A DNA stretch of 50,306 nt, taken from positions 1,425-51,730 of the forward strand of contig CAAAJI010000029.1 of NCBI GenBank assembly GCA_900642245.1, read 5' to 3'. The position numbers and the translations under genes are program-made. Of the stretch, positions 12,068 to 23,186 are shown one piece after another. Below the pieces are notes generated by a model. That model was not told the origin of the DNA, made no database searches, and saw nothing but the letters and a program-made list of their open reading frames with translations. Each line of letters opens with the position of its first letter. The first letter of the stretch is position 1. This stretch comes from Fragilaria radians. Its lineage: Eukaryota > Bacillariophyta > Fragilariophyceae > Fragilariales > Fragilariaceae.

Positions 12068-13099
12068 TTGGATGCCTCAAGAAATCAACGTAAATTAGGT
12101 GAAGAGATGTAGAAGATGGAATTTAGTTTGAACAAATTAGTCGAACCAGGTAAGAGAGTGTTCCTTCGTTTTGCAAGGTTTCAACAAGAGTATATTTATG
12201 GATTTAGGCAAAATTAGCAACACTTGTCGCGCGTAATGTTTAAAAGGATGTCAAGATCCATCTCGAGAATAGGGACTCATAATAATTCCAGTTAGGACAT
12301 CCTCAATTAGAATTCATAGTATTTTCTCTTAAGATTCTTGAAACGTTAAGTAAAATATATTTTTCAGAATCACTTTGAATCGGCCAGATTAGAATTTTTC
12401 AGAACCCTATGACCATTTGGATTAAAGTCTTCTCGGGACTCTTTGCCTGTCTTATGGAATTCCAGGGAAACAGTTGTTTCTTAGGCCATATAGATCTTGA
12501 AGTTCATTTTCATTTTTCCTGGTCGTGTTCGTGTTTAAATATAAGGTCATCATCGTTTAGTTTTTGGTCGATCCTTTTTGAAATGACCTAATATCAGAAC
12601 AATGATGGAATCTTCATGCAGATGTTGCAATCTCAGATTAACCATTACCAAATACTTATCTTCAATGTTGGTTCTAACAATGAGAATGACTAAATTTATT
12701 ACTTGATTAACTATTCTAACATAAACGTTTGAATACAATTGTGAGCGTTTACACTGTATTCTGTGAAAATCTGGAAAACAATCTGCTCCTTAAGAATATT
12801 TCTTTGCAAAAATTTCAGCAAAGAAATTTCAGCCAAGAGATAATGATTGCCTTTCTTTTGGCTTCATGTATAATGTCCCAAGACTTCTATTTAATTTCCT
12901 TGAACTCGGTAGTGTCAAAAGTTGGATTACTTTCCTCCACTCTGCACAAGAGGATGACAAAGGATACCTATGTACGTATGTTGTTTTTTGTTGCGTTGAC
13001 AATGTTCGAGCTTTGATCTGGTACATACTTCATTTACTATCATGCTTCCACTTTTGTCTGAGTATTAGCTATTGCTAACATATTGAGAAACAAGTGACA
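12068..13099. other. Upstream region of the HMG gene and tail of a retroelement relic
   Basis: The first few hundred bases are the promoter side of the HMG-box gene. From about 12730 rightward, short frames on both strands appear. The minus-strand frame at 12829-13026 may be the extreme C-terminal remnant of the reverse transcriptase relic that follows, but the resemblance is weak. Confidence 0.3.
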
Positions 13100-15200
13100 G
13101 TAATTTATGTCCCTTGTTTCTGCTTCAAAAATTTCAAAATACACACGCTCCATAATGTACTCATCTCCTTCTCTGAGTATTTTAACATTTAATCGGGAAT
13201 TCAGTGTTAATGTAATGCATTTTAATGAACTCCTTCATTTTTTGAACCAAGTTCTTTCATTGTGTATGATTTTTCTTCCATGATTGTCAACGGGGAAAAT
13301 CCTGTAAAAACATTCTTGTAAGCATCTCTATGAACTTAATGTCTTTTCGTATCCAGTATACTGCTTGGTGTTCCAAGCGTTTAGATGGTGGCACCATACA
13401 CCCAGTGTTTGTGAGCTCCACTTAAGGGTATCCTACGATCTATGTTGTTAATGGGTACACGAGTCTACTTGATGCATTACAAGTGGCTTGCTTACTTGAA
13501 ATCCTAACTTACTCTGTAGTGGTAACATGTGTCTGGGGCTTGTGCTCCTCTGCTGCAATACAGAATGTCTCTGCATAATTTTTTAATATTTCTTATACTA
13601 CACTCCAAACTTGTATTTCCATCTTGAGTATGATGGGAACGAACATCATCGACAAACACTGACTGCATTATTCATCTTTAAAATGAGTTTTTCAGAGCCA
13701 CCCTAATAAACGACTCCTTTCAGCAATCGGAATTGTAGCTCAACAACAGTTTTGAAACTTCATGTACCCTACTAACCATAGCTGCCAAATGGGGTATGAT
13801 TCGATCAAATGCACTCTTGCATTGTAATTGATTTGTCCGAAGTTTCTATGCGTTATTCTGGATAGATCCGTTTGATTATTTCCAATTGTACTGGATCTGG
13901 GGCAGATTGTTGCCTCCTTCTCCCATATTGGTTGCTGCAGATTGTACTTTTTCTATTGACTTTGCCAGTCCTTTTTTCCATTTGATGCTAAGCATTACGT
14001 TGAAGTCACATTCATATATGTGTCTGTGTTGAATCTTTAGCCTCTAACTTGATTGTATATCTTTTTTCTGTTAATTCCGTTTTCAGATTTTCGATCTTTT
14101 TCGAAGAAGAGTGGTTAGTCCTTGGTTTCATTGATTATCCTTATTCTAACTTATTTACTAACTCTTGTGTATCATTTTCTTTACTTCGTGTAATTACCTA
14201 GTTGTGGGATGCTTTCTGTATTCAAAACGTTTGATTTGAGTCCTTTAATCTTCCTTTGTGCTTGTATAACTCGAATCCTTTGCTAGAGTAAATCTTTACA
14301 TTGAACACATCATTTGAGCATATCTACGTTTTCTTGCACTATAGTATGGTCAACGCCCTGTTTAGAAGTCACTTGGGAAATCTAGGTATTCCATCTCCTG
14401 AATGCAATCACTTAATTCTGACGATACATTTATGAACTACGTGGATGAGCACCTGGTGCAGTTTGTGATTCTCACACGCCATAAAGTCCTAGTTCATTTG
14501 TTAACATGTTTAGTCCACATGCGAGTTTGTTATGCTCATTAAAAATCCCTCCAAGTACTATAAATGTTCCTTCATTCTGTAGCGCTATCATTGTTTCAAG
14601 ATATTTCATAAATTCATCCCTTTGGCGAATCTCTTTGACCTTTTTCTCAACCAAGCATTTTGTTGTGTGTACATGGACAAGTCTCCTGATGATTTGTTAT
14701 TAGGGGTTTGGTAGGCTGATATCATGGCTATCTTTATTCCACCTTTGAATTGATGTTCCGTTCTGCACGACCTTCCTTTATCGGTTATTTGTCTTATCAC
14801 TCAGGATTTTCACCCCTCTGTCTTGCAGTTATCCTGCGACGATGTTTACTTGAACTGTCAATTTATCTGTCTTTGCATATGCTTATAATCCTGTTTCATC
14901 GAACGACTTTACTTTGAACAATTCCTTTAGAGTTGTGGTATTTACATCATCTACATCACTGCTCTCTGTTGTGGGAACGTTTGTATTCTTATTATTTCCT
15001 TGTGTATCTATCCTGTTTTCCGATGATTGATTGTTATTTTGGACAAGATTTGTGGGAAAGATTGCTTTATCTTGAGGTTTCGAAAATATTGTAAAGTCGA
15101 GGTTTGATTTTCTGTGCCTCCATTATTCTTCTGTTGTCTTTTCTGGGCTCCTGCTGCAGGGGTACTTCTTTTCACACTGTGAATTACTGCTTCCTCGTTC
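13100..15200 (-). mobile_element. Non-LTR-type retroelement relic (endonuclease and reverse transcriptase)
   Basis: Pieces on the minus strand appear in the order expected for a retroelement. At 14800-15200 is a Gln/Asn/Thr-rich leader. At 14472-14800 is an endonuclease/exonuclease/phosphatase-like stretch: GGIKIAMISAYQTPNN, then a QQNAWL segment, then FIVLGGIFNEH and NMLTNELGLYG, matching the usual I-x-GGDFNE and L-x-GL pattern. At 13726-13828 is CKSAFDRIIPHLAAMVSR, the palm A region. At 13645-13656 is the FVDD catalytic box. It is followed by RDILYCSRGAQAPDTCYHY, equivalent to the W-x-LL-x-SGG-x-L-x-x-x-KC-x-Y block. Many stops and frameshifts separate the pieces, so the element is dead. 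Endonuclease followed by RT points to a non-LTR element. I cannot assign a clade. Confidence 0.75.
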
Positions 15201-15625
15201 TTGTGAATCTCTATTGCTATATTTGTGAAAGACTTCTAAATGCCATTTTTAACCCGGTTGCTGATTCTAAAATTCTAAGATGTATGCATACTATTGAAAC
15301 TTTAATGAACAACATGCATGTATAATACTGTTTTCCATGCAAGTATTGCATTTCATTGATTAAGGCATAATTTGGCCGTTCTATAAGCTAGAGTTTAGCA
15401 TTTTTTTCACATTAAGTTTTTTTCTTCTATTCTTTCAAAGATGAAATGCTGGCTAGCTAAGACAGATATATTGCCTAAGTATTATTTCACAATTGAAACC
15501 GTTTTATACCAAGGGGGGGGGGGGGGGAACTTTTGAAAAGGGATGTAAAAAAAATTACACATTCAAAATCCTAAACCTTATCTCCCTTTTGGCTTCTTTA
15601 TTTCTCTTTGTCACTCAGCAGCGCC
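15201..15625. other. T-rich upstream region of the methyltransferase gene
   Basis: This is the promoter and 5' leader side of the methyltransferase. It contains the 15-G run listed separately and a pyrimidine-rich tract just before the start codon. Short frames inside are not credible genes. Confidence 0.4.
15513..15527. repeat. Run of 15 G
   Basis: This is an uninterrupted G homopolymer about 100 bases upstream of the methyltransferase start codon, in a T/A-rich background. It is the longest G run I noticed in the window. It can vary in length, can form a quadruplex-like structure, and is prone to sequencing error. Confidence 0.98.
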
Positions 15626-16594
15626 ATGAAATCATTAGCCTTGTTATATATCGCAGCGTATCGAGCATCAGGCATGTCTTCCAGCTATTTGACACGCGCA
15701 AGATTTCTCTCATCAACAGCAGCCACTTTCATGACATCAGCCACTGTTCTCGCTTCAGATCCTGCAACTTGCCAGGCAAGATCCAATAGTATTGATAACT
15801 TCAGCGGTAATAATCCAAGATACATCGATCGAGAAATTGAAATGCAATATGATGGATCCAATCCACGAACCCGTGGAGTACTTGTTCGTCGATTTACTGG
15901 TGATTCAACTCCCTATAAGTTCCCCGTGACGCCCATTAGATTAGTTACCCAATGGCCTGAAGACCCACCTTTTACGTCGAGGGACTTCGAACGCGAGGAT
16001 GAGAGCGATGATCAAAATTTTTATGCAATACCACGACTTGTGTATCATATCGATGAACCGGCTGTTGCTTCTTTAACACAATACTATCGTAATAATATCC
16101 CACCTGGTAGTGAAATCCTAGATATTTGCTCCTCCTGGGTGAGTCACTATCCACTTGAATTTCCAAAGATAATGAAGCGGATTTCGGCTACTGGTATAAG
16201 TGCTCTGGAGCTTAAACTCAATGACCAGCTTACGGATTATGAGGCGAAGAATCTGAATAAGGATTTAACATTACCCTACCCAGATCAGTCATTTGATGCT
16301 GTTACGTGTGTTGTATCAATTGATTACATGAACAAACCTATAGAAGTGCTTAAGGAAGTACATCGAGTACTTAAACCTGGAGGAAAAGTTATCATAAGTC
16401 AATCCAATCGCTGTTTTCCGTCGAAAGCAATTCGAATGTGGCTTGGAATGAATGATCGACAACATCTTGAACTAATTAATGCTTATTTTCAGTATGCTGG
16501 AGGATTCAAGGAGCGACAAGCTTTTGACATCACGGCAACTGTCCCAAGTGGATATCGCGACCCGATGTTTATAGTTGAAGCTATAAAAGAATAA
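15626..16594 (+). CDS. SAM-dependent methyltransferase (type 11), probably organelle-targeted
   Basis: The open frame begins at a TTG, but the first ATG is at 15626, giving 322 residues. Residues 1-45 form a presequence: a short hydrophobic start (MKSLALLYIAAY), an Arg-containing stretch (TRARF), then a second hydrophobic stretch ending VLASDPA. That suits plastid or another organelle, possibly the lumen, but the address is uncertain. The SAM fold starts near residue 162 with EILDICSSWVSHYP. Here the usual Gly-rich motif I is replaced by a CSSWVSH form, which I recall from a cyanobacterial and plant subfamily. FDAVTCVVSIDYM (223-235) and EVHRVLKPGGKVIIS (244-258) are the later type 11 motifs. 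The substrate is unknown. The next gene is on the same strand but about 1 kb away, so there is no sign of co-regulation. Confidence 0.85.
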   Translation: MKSLALLYIAAYRASGMSSSYLTRARFLSSTAATFMTSATVLASDPATCQARSNSIDNFSGNNPRYIDREIEMQYDGSNPRTRGVLVRRFTGDSTPYKFPVTPIRLVTQWPEDPPFTSRDFEREDESDDQNFYAIPRLVYHIDEPAVASLTQYYRNNIPPGSEILDICSSWVSHYPLEFPKIMKRISATGISALELKLNDQLTDYEAKNLNKDLTLPYPDQSFDAVTCVVSIDYMNKPIEVLKEVHRVLKPGGKVIISQSNRCFPSKAIRMWLGMNDRQHLELINAYFQYAGGFKERQAFDITATVPSGYRDPMFIVEAIKE

Positions 16595-17582
16595 TTTAGC
16601 ATTCTAGTTTTCATGCAAAATAATTATTTTGGATTGCACCTTTTGTCAGTTATTCCCGCTTCATGTTTGCGGTACAATAAAGTTTCTCTTTCATCGCTTC
16701 TCAAATTCCATATTAACCATAAATCTCTTACAGCTGCTTTGATTGTGGTTCTTAATGGTAGACTTTTACCTTTTGAAGAAAATCCAAATTCAACTAAAGG
16801 CCATGAGTGAATATGCATCTAACGAAAGTCTTACTAATGGGTATTCCTTAACAAAGTGTCAAATTTAAATAATGAAATAGATTCAAAACAACTTCAACCT
16901 AAAGAATTTCCTCACGAGAGAAAGTCGATGCGACTCTTCATTGAGAAAAAGAGGTGAGTTGTTTTGTGAAAACTTTCTCCCTTTGCTCTACAAGCAGAAA
17001 CTTGAAATCAATAATCATATTTTGGTTTTAAGGTAATGTACTATTTATTGGTAGCTTTCATCTACAATTACCTTGATGCAAAGAAGCTTCTCAAGGGAAA
17101 ACATTATCCTATGGGTTGACTACAATTTGAGGCTTACGACATTTCATCATTGTAAATTTTGATGAATCTGTAAATTTGATGCATACATCTCTGTATATTG
17201 AATTTTTTTGGAATTATGGATTAACTACTCTTGCTCATTCTAAGTTCTGCTTTCATTACTCGAGACATGAGTATTGGTCAGTCCTTGCTGTTTTTTCTCG
17301 AAGCGAACTCTTGATCCACTATGCGGAAATTACTTGTGCACTAAGATTCAAGGGCCGAATCCATAAACCAGTGAAACTTCCTATCCTGTTGTTTTCATTT
17401 TTGTAACTTCAGATTTGCCAGCGGAGGTTTTAGAAATCCAAAATTTTGGGCAGACTAGATCACATGCTAAGTCAGTATAAAAAACATGATTTTCTATACT
17501 ATCCAAACTATTGTTTTGCAAACCTCGACTTTTTTCTAGGAAAGGAGACTAAACATCAGCAAGAAAAGGTCATATCTTCAAA
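16595..17582. other. Intergenic region upstream of PFK
   Basis: One kilobase with short random frames (for example plus 16613-16810 and 17176-17406) and no recognised domain. It presumably holds the 3' end of the methyltransferase transcript and the PFK promoter. Confidence 0.4.
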
Positions 17583-19249
17583 ATGGAAAATTCATCACGG
17601 GAGATTCCCAGCATCGCAGCAGTTCTCGTCGCTTTGACTGTCACAGCGATATCTACATATTCTCTCACAAACTACCTACGAGATGTTGAAGATACTAAGA
17701 GGCGTTTGGAGTTATATCAACGCCACGTTTCTGAGCGCAAAGAGGTTCGTAAGGCCAAGGATGTGCCATCTGGTAGAGTGTTGACTGATGTAGCGATTGA
17801 AAAGATTATTCTATGGGATGTCGAGAATCTTGGGAATTACTTCCCTTCCGAAGGAGGGATTTTGGAAAATACCATGAAAACTGGGGGTAAACTTCCGCGC
17901 TCTCCACTTACATATGGGATGCGCATGGCATCATCCGAGGCAGTGTCCATAAACTCCTACAACAAACTCATTTCGAACAACGAATGCATACTTGCAGATT
18001 TAGTGCGTCGTCCAGGTCAACAGCCTTTCACACGTGCCTATGTACGAGCTGGACCGCGAAAGTTACTTCACTTTAACCCCAGTCAAGTGAATGCTGCCAT
18101 TGTTACGTGTGGAGGCCTTTGTCCAGGTCTGAACAATGTTGTTCGAGAGATCACGAATACTCTTTGTCAGCTATATGATATTGGAGGTAAAGTCTATGGA
18201 ATTCGTGGTGGATTCCGAGGGTTTTACGATCCCGAACTACCCCCAATCGAATTGAATCCAAGTATGGTGGAAGGTATTCATCATCAAGGAGGAACTTTTC
18301 TGGGGTCCTCTCGAGGGGGATTTGATCTCGAAAAAACTATCGAGTTTTTACGGCAGAGAAAAATTAACCAGCTCTATGTCATTGGTGGAGATGGGACACA
18401 TCGGGGAGCTTTCGCAATTTATGAAGGTTGTATGTCTAAGGTACGGAGAAGGTCATGTTTGAAATCAAGATTACAAACCTCCGTCTAACATCACATTTTT
18501 CTTAGGGAATCAAAATATCAGTGGCAGGAGTTCCCAAGACTATAGATAATGATGTTGATTATATTGATCACTCATTCGGATTTTCCTCGGCTGTAGAAGC
18601 TGCTCAAAAAGCAATCAAGTCGGCAAAAACAGAAGCCGTATGCAATCTTCCTAATGGTATTGGAATTGTAAAGTTAATGGGTCGCTCTGCAGGATTCATC
18701 GCTGCTCATGCAACCATGGCATCAGGAGATGTAGATTTATGCCTGCTTCCTGAAATTCCAATTATTCTAGAAGGTGAAAAAGGCTGTTTACCTCATCTTA
18801 TGCGCCGTGTTGCGCAACAAGGATATGCCGTTGTTGTAGTGGCTGAAGGTGCAGGTGAAGATATCCTTGGTCAGTCTTCAGAAAAGGATGCAAGTGGAAA
18901 TAAAAAACTACCGAAAATAGGGGAATTTTTGCAAGAACAAATTGTTTCGCACTTTAATGAACAAGGTCAGGCAGTGACAGTAAAGTATATTGATCCATCG
19001 TACATGGTCCGCTCTATTCCTGCAAACGCATCCGACTCATTATATTGCATGCAGCTTGGCCAAAATGCTGTCCATGGAGCCATGGCTGGATTTACTGGTT
19101 TCTCTGTTGGACTGTGCAATAACCGTATGGTATGGCTACCAATTCCAGAACTAGTCGCTACATCACCTCGTTCTATGAACCCTCGCGGACGAACTTGGGA
19201 GCGCGTGCTTGCCGTGACTCGCCAACCTAACACAGTCAAACCCAAGTAG
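17583..19249 (+). CDS. 6-phosphofructokinase, plant/ATP type, with N-terminal membrane segment
   Basis: Two exons, 17583-18440 and 18506-19249, join in phase 0 to give 533 residues. The enzyme phosphorylates fructose 6-phosphate to fructose 1,6-bisphosphate in glycolysis. Key motifs are GGLCPGLNNVVREI (177-190), GGDGTHRGA (268-276) and GVPKTIDND (294-302). After them come LMGRSAGFIAAHATMASGDVD and a PEIPIILEG segment, as in plant PFKs. Gly rather than Asp in GGDG points to ATP as phosphate donor, since PPi enzymes normally have GGDD. Residues about 9-30 are a single hydrophobic segment, followed by a highly charged helix (31-60), so the enzyme may be membrane-anchored. There is no ASAF-type plastid signal. 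The start ATG is the only one before the conserved region that gives this N-terminus. Confidence 0.93.
18441..18505 (+). other. 65-bp spliceosomal intron in PFK
   Basis: It begins GTACGG and ends in a T-rich tract plus CTTAG. Removing it joins YEGCMSK to GIKISVAGVPKTIDND in frame and restores a continuous PFK domain. Without splicing the first exon hits a stop by 18488. Confidence 0.93.
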
Positions 19250-22162
19250 AAAACGGTTTCGGTCACATTTTCAAGTTAACAACCTACATGTCTTCATGCT
19301 TCCATCGTCAACTCTTTTTGTTTAGTTCTGATCAACTAGGAGTATCATGTGATGAATTCGACTATTATGATGAAGAAAGATTATTTTGATTTTTGATTTT
19401 TGCCAAATAAGACAACATATGAAGTGACAACTAGCGTCTGAAAAATGCCTAGTAATTTTATTGTATAAGATTTAAGTTGATCATAATTAACATAGTATTC
19501 AAAAATGATAGTACCATGCAAAAGTCACATTAAGTCTCAGTTGAAGCTGAGCTTGTGCATTGATTCTCTCATTATTGCCTCTTCAACATATTTCAGTTTC
19601 TAAAAACTAAGAATTCTATTTCATTCATGTAACCTAAAGACACTTTCATTCCTCTTGGTGGAACCAAAGCAGATGATATGGCCTTGCCTTGGCAATACGG
19701 ATGCTTTCAAGCTTGCGTTCAAACAAATGTAAGATATTGATGATATTTCTGCTAAAGCAACAGCAACTCACCTTCCACTAGCAAATCCACCAAATGTTAT
19801 TGGAAACTTGTGCAATTCTCGGGAAGTTATTGACATCTTGTGCAGGCCTATACCCAGTTACAACTGTGTACAAGAATGGGATGCTTAGAATTGAAAAAGT
19901 AAGAGGTGAGTATCCATCGGATCTCTCCATTTAGATAACACCATATGATCTTGGAGGCGAACAACAAACTTTGATGTACAATAAAATGGCTTAGCAATTT
20001 ATTTTCTGTACCGGTATTGGAAACAACATGTATGCTATAAATTGAGAGTACGGGCATTCAAGCATTAACAAATCATTCATTTGATACTAAGGCTTAAGAG
20101 TCCAAGTAGCCTTTGTCATGGAAATTAAGCTATGAATCACTATTTTTCCTCCCATGCTAAAGCTATTACAACACAAGATTTCAATCTAGAACTAAGTCAT
20201 AAATAGTTCAGTTCTTCATGAAGAGTAACTCTTCAGAGCTCATTAGTCTATAAAGCTAGACCTAAGTCGCATTTGCTTTCAAAATGCGTGTCAGGCTTCA
20301 AGATATGACCTATTGCATGGTTGTGATATAACAAGGATCAAACTTTATATATCATGAAGGTGTAATTAAGTTCAAGGCTGCTACATCATTCTCATAAAGT
20401 CAGAATGCCGGAGTCCTTCTTCAGAAATCTCTCTAAATGATTGATTGAGTTTTTAACCACTAGTATTTACTTGATTGAATTGCATTTGCTTGCGGGGTGG
20501 ACCTTGATATTAGGTTGAATTCCGTAAGTATCATGCATTTGAAGTTGTCGATTTTGTGCCAATCAAAATGTTTCTTTCTCAACAGATAAGGCATCTTATT
20601 TGTGATTTCACATAATATAGCTAATCATTGTGAGAGGAAGTCAATAGGATGTATATTTACGGAGTCGCTTTAGTAAAAAGGATAATCAAGGATCAGATTC
20701 AGCTACTTTAGAGGTAAATGAGCTCTATGTCTAAAGCATTTTCTTGTTATCAAGAAATCCGCTTTTTACTCCTTTTCCTCGTCATTTTCTCGTTGAGGAC
20801 CTTGTCTAAGCCTAAAAAGTGGTGATTTCGAGTTATCATTAAAAAAGGTCCGGTGTCAATCAGAGGCAAAGATACTCAAGAAAATGATCTTGCAGGGTGA
20901 ATGTTATGCTTATACATACCGTTTGAATAGTTTAGTGAATTAAACTTTTAAGTGATGAAGCAGAATAAAAATAGCACTTCAAGTATAGAGCTAAAACATA
21001 CCAATGGTGGCGCCAAGGATAAATTCCAAACCCAGAGTCACAAAACATATTCTAAGTCTTGAAATTAGAAGAAACAGTCAAGCGTAAGTGACCTTGAACA
21101 ATAGAGTAGAATGGAACTAGTAGCAACTAACAATTATTCTGATATTCTTGCTCTAAGTCGAGTGATGAATAGACACAATTCAAAAGTCTGATCTAGATTT
21201 AGAAGGTTTCTATAATTGGATCTTGTTTCCTCTTGTATCCTCTTGCAAAGAGTTGGAGTGTAGCATTCAAACCATTCAAATCGTAGTAACTCATGCCTAA
21301 GTTGTTAGAACGGTCCTGGGAAGCATTTCACATACTTTCCATTTACAAGCAATATATATTCATTGTTAAATTTGCCTCTTTAAATTTCATCTATCATTTG
21401 CTCTATGTGAGAATTGAGATAGAAAAATTATGTCCTATCCTAAGGAAGTAATCGTAAAAGATTGGAGTCTTTAATGTCTAATTTTTCTTTACGATAGATA
21501 TTATCACTCCAGCAACTCATAAATGATTCAACAAAATCTCAGAAACCCACTCAACTCATGAGTTGCACCACATTTATTTGGATAGATGGTACGTAACAAG
21601 CATATTGATTCATCTGAATCAGATGACATCCAACTTGATAGGAAGTCTAATCCAGGTCTCCATGTGCATGAAGTTGATTGAAGATTCTTGACCATCACAT
21701 TAAGACTATTAATTGCTAGAATAATAATGGATTTTTCCAAATTTAGTATTGTCACTAAGCTCTGCATTCTTTTGTATCTAGCATTTTATAAAGAATAGGA
21801 GCGGTCTTTTGATTAATTCTCTTTCAGACATGGCGGATCTTCATTTGCATCTGCTCCTGCCATAGATTTTTAACATCATGGAACGAACGTAAACACGGAA
21901 AAGTTTTAAGCAGTTTGACAACATTAGCTCGTATCCTCAACCAATCAAAAACAATAACTACCGAATGCGGGCAATATCGCCTATTATTCTAACAGCCATA
22001 TGCTTCGGATATGATCTGAAGTGACGTATAAGCTAGAATTAGCACGTTTTACAGCTATTGACATCTGGCTTTCCTTCTTTTTTTTCCTTAACAGAGTTTA
22101 CAATGGATTCCTCACCTCGGATTACTAAGTCATAAATTTGAAATACTATCCTGTGAAAAACA
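19250..22162. other. 2.9-kb AT-rich gap, no gene identified
   Basis: Short frames are present, the longest a 79-codon minus frame at 21528-21767 and a 69-codon minus frame at 19848-20057. Both are on the strand that carries the window's transposon relics, and some pieces loosely recall copia polyprotein. None is convincing enough to call. No RNA gene was recognised. Confidence 0.35.
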
Positions 22163-22471
22163 ATGTTATTCAACAAATACGACATCCTTCCAATACCACC
22201 TTTAAGATATTTCCCCAACCCACCAGTGGAGCCAGTGTGGCAAGAGCAGCGCCAACACTATCTTGTCTCAGCTCTTCACCGCTACATAAATGAACTTGTT
22301 CAATGGATGGAGCTTTGTCGATGTGAAATGTCGTTTAGACGTGAAAATGGGCTTCCTATTGCGTCACATGAGCTATGTGATTCATTTCTACACAAATGCC
22401 TAACTTTCATTAAGAAATGGATTTCAATTTTAGAACAATGGACAGATGTCCGTGAATCTGTTGAGAATTAA
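22163..22471 (+). CDS. Small protein of unknown function, 102 residues
   Basis: The frame has a good ATG and a Pro-rich start (ILPIPPLRYFPNPPVEPVW), followed by an amphipathic helical body rich in Trp, Cys and charged residues (YINELVQWMELCRCEM, FIKKWISILEQWTD). Codon use and amino-acid mix look like a real protein rather than random AT-rich sequence. No membrane segment or signal peptide is visible and I do not recognise a family. A membrane-protein gene follows on the same strand after 175 bases, which may mean nothing more than proximity. Confidence 0.5.
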   Translation: MLFNKYDILPIPPLRYFPNPPVEPVWQEQRQHYLVSALHRYINELVQWMELCRCEMSFRRENGLPIASHELCDSFLHKCLTFIKKWISILEQWTDVRESVEN

Positions 22472-22646
22472 CTCGGATGCAAGGATTATAAATCGTGAGT
22501 TTCAACCGTGTTTTTCGAAAGAATAATGGTGAGTCCACGATTTCATTTCTTTTAAACGGAAATTTTGCGAAAAAATATACGAGAGCAAAAGCTTCTCATA
22601 AAACAAGGAACTTTAGAATCGAGGAAACAAAAGTACGGAGCCAAAC

Positions 22647-23186
22647 ATGACTTCCTACAATAATTCTAGCGAACTATCAAACCTTGGAGAAACGTCGGCC
22701 CGTGCAAGGCAATTCAGGATAATGATCATAATGTTGGGATTCTTACTTGGACTCATGACAACTGCAGCAGATTTGAGCGGTTTCCTTATTTTGCGCTATA
22801 CGGAAGCGCGCATGACATTGAGAACTCTTTTCATCATTTCATGCATCTGGTCTTTTGTTATTTCATTCGTGATTTGGTCTATTCATACCTTGATTTTCAT
22901 GTTAATTATGCTGGCTTCCAACGAAAACATGGAGGCATTACAGCGCTTGGAAGAGGGTTGTCTCCTTTGGATTATCATCGGGTTGACAATGGGATATTGC
23001 GTTGTGGATTTCTTCTTCTCGTCTTCCTGTCAGTATTGGATGAACGTAGTTATCATGGCGTTTTCCATCGGAACCTATAAGTTAGCTGTGCTTATTTTTG
23101 CCCAGCCATCTCGATACGAGAAAGGAAATGAAAAGTTTCAGGATAAATGCTCTTTAATTGCCGAAGACTATCTCTTAGTAGTATGA
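22647..23186 (+). CDS. Four-helix membrane protein of unknown function
   Basis: The 179-residue protein starts at an ATG. It has about four hydrophobic segments (about 24-49, 60-90, 105-125 and 131-152) separated by short charged loops (YTEARMTLR; ASNENMEALQRLEEG), and a hydrophilic C-terminal tail. Residues 1-23 are polar with no cleavable signal. The layout resembles small four-span proteins of the endomembrane system, but no family motif is visible. The hydrophobic pattern is too regular to be chance, so I regard it as a real gene with an unknown role. Confidence 0.7.
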   Translation: MTSYNNSSELSNLGETSARARQFRIMIIMLGFLLGLMTTAADLSGFLILRYTEARMTLRTLFIISCIWSFVISFVIWSIHTLIFMLIMLASNENMEALQRLEEGCLLWIIIGLTMGYCVVDFFFSSSCQYWMNVVIMAFSIGTYKLAVLIFAQPSRYEKGNEKFQDKCSLIAEDYLLVV

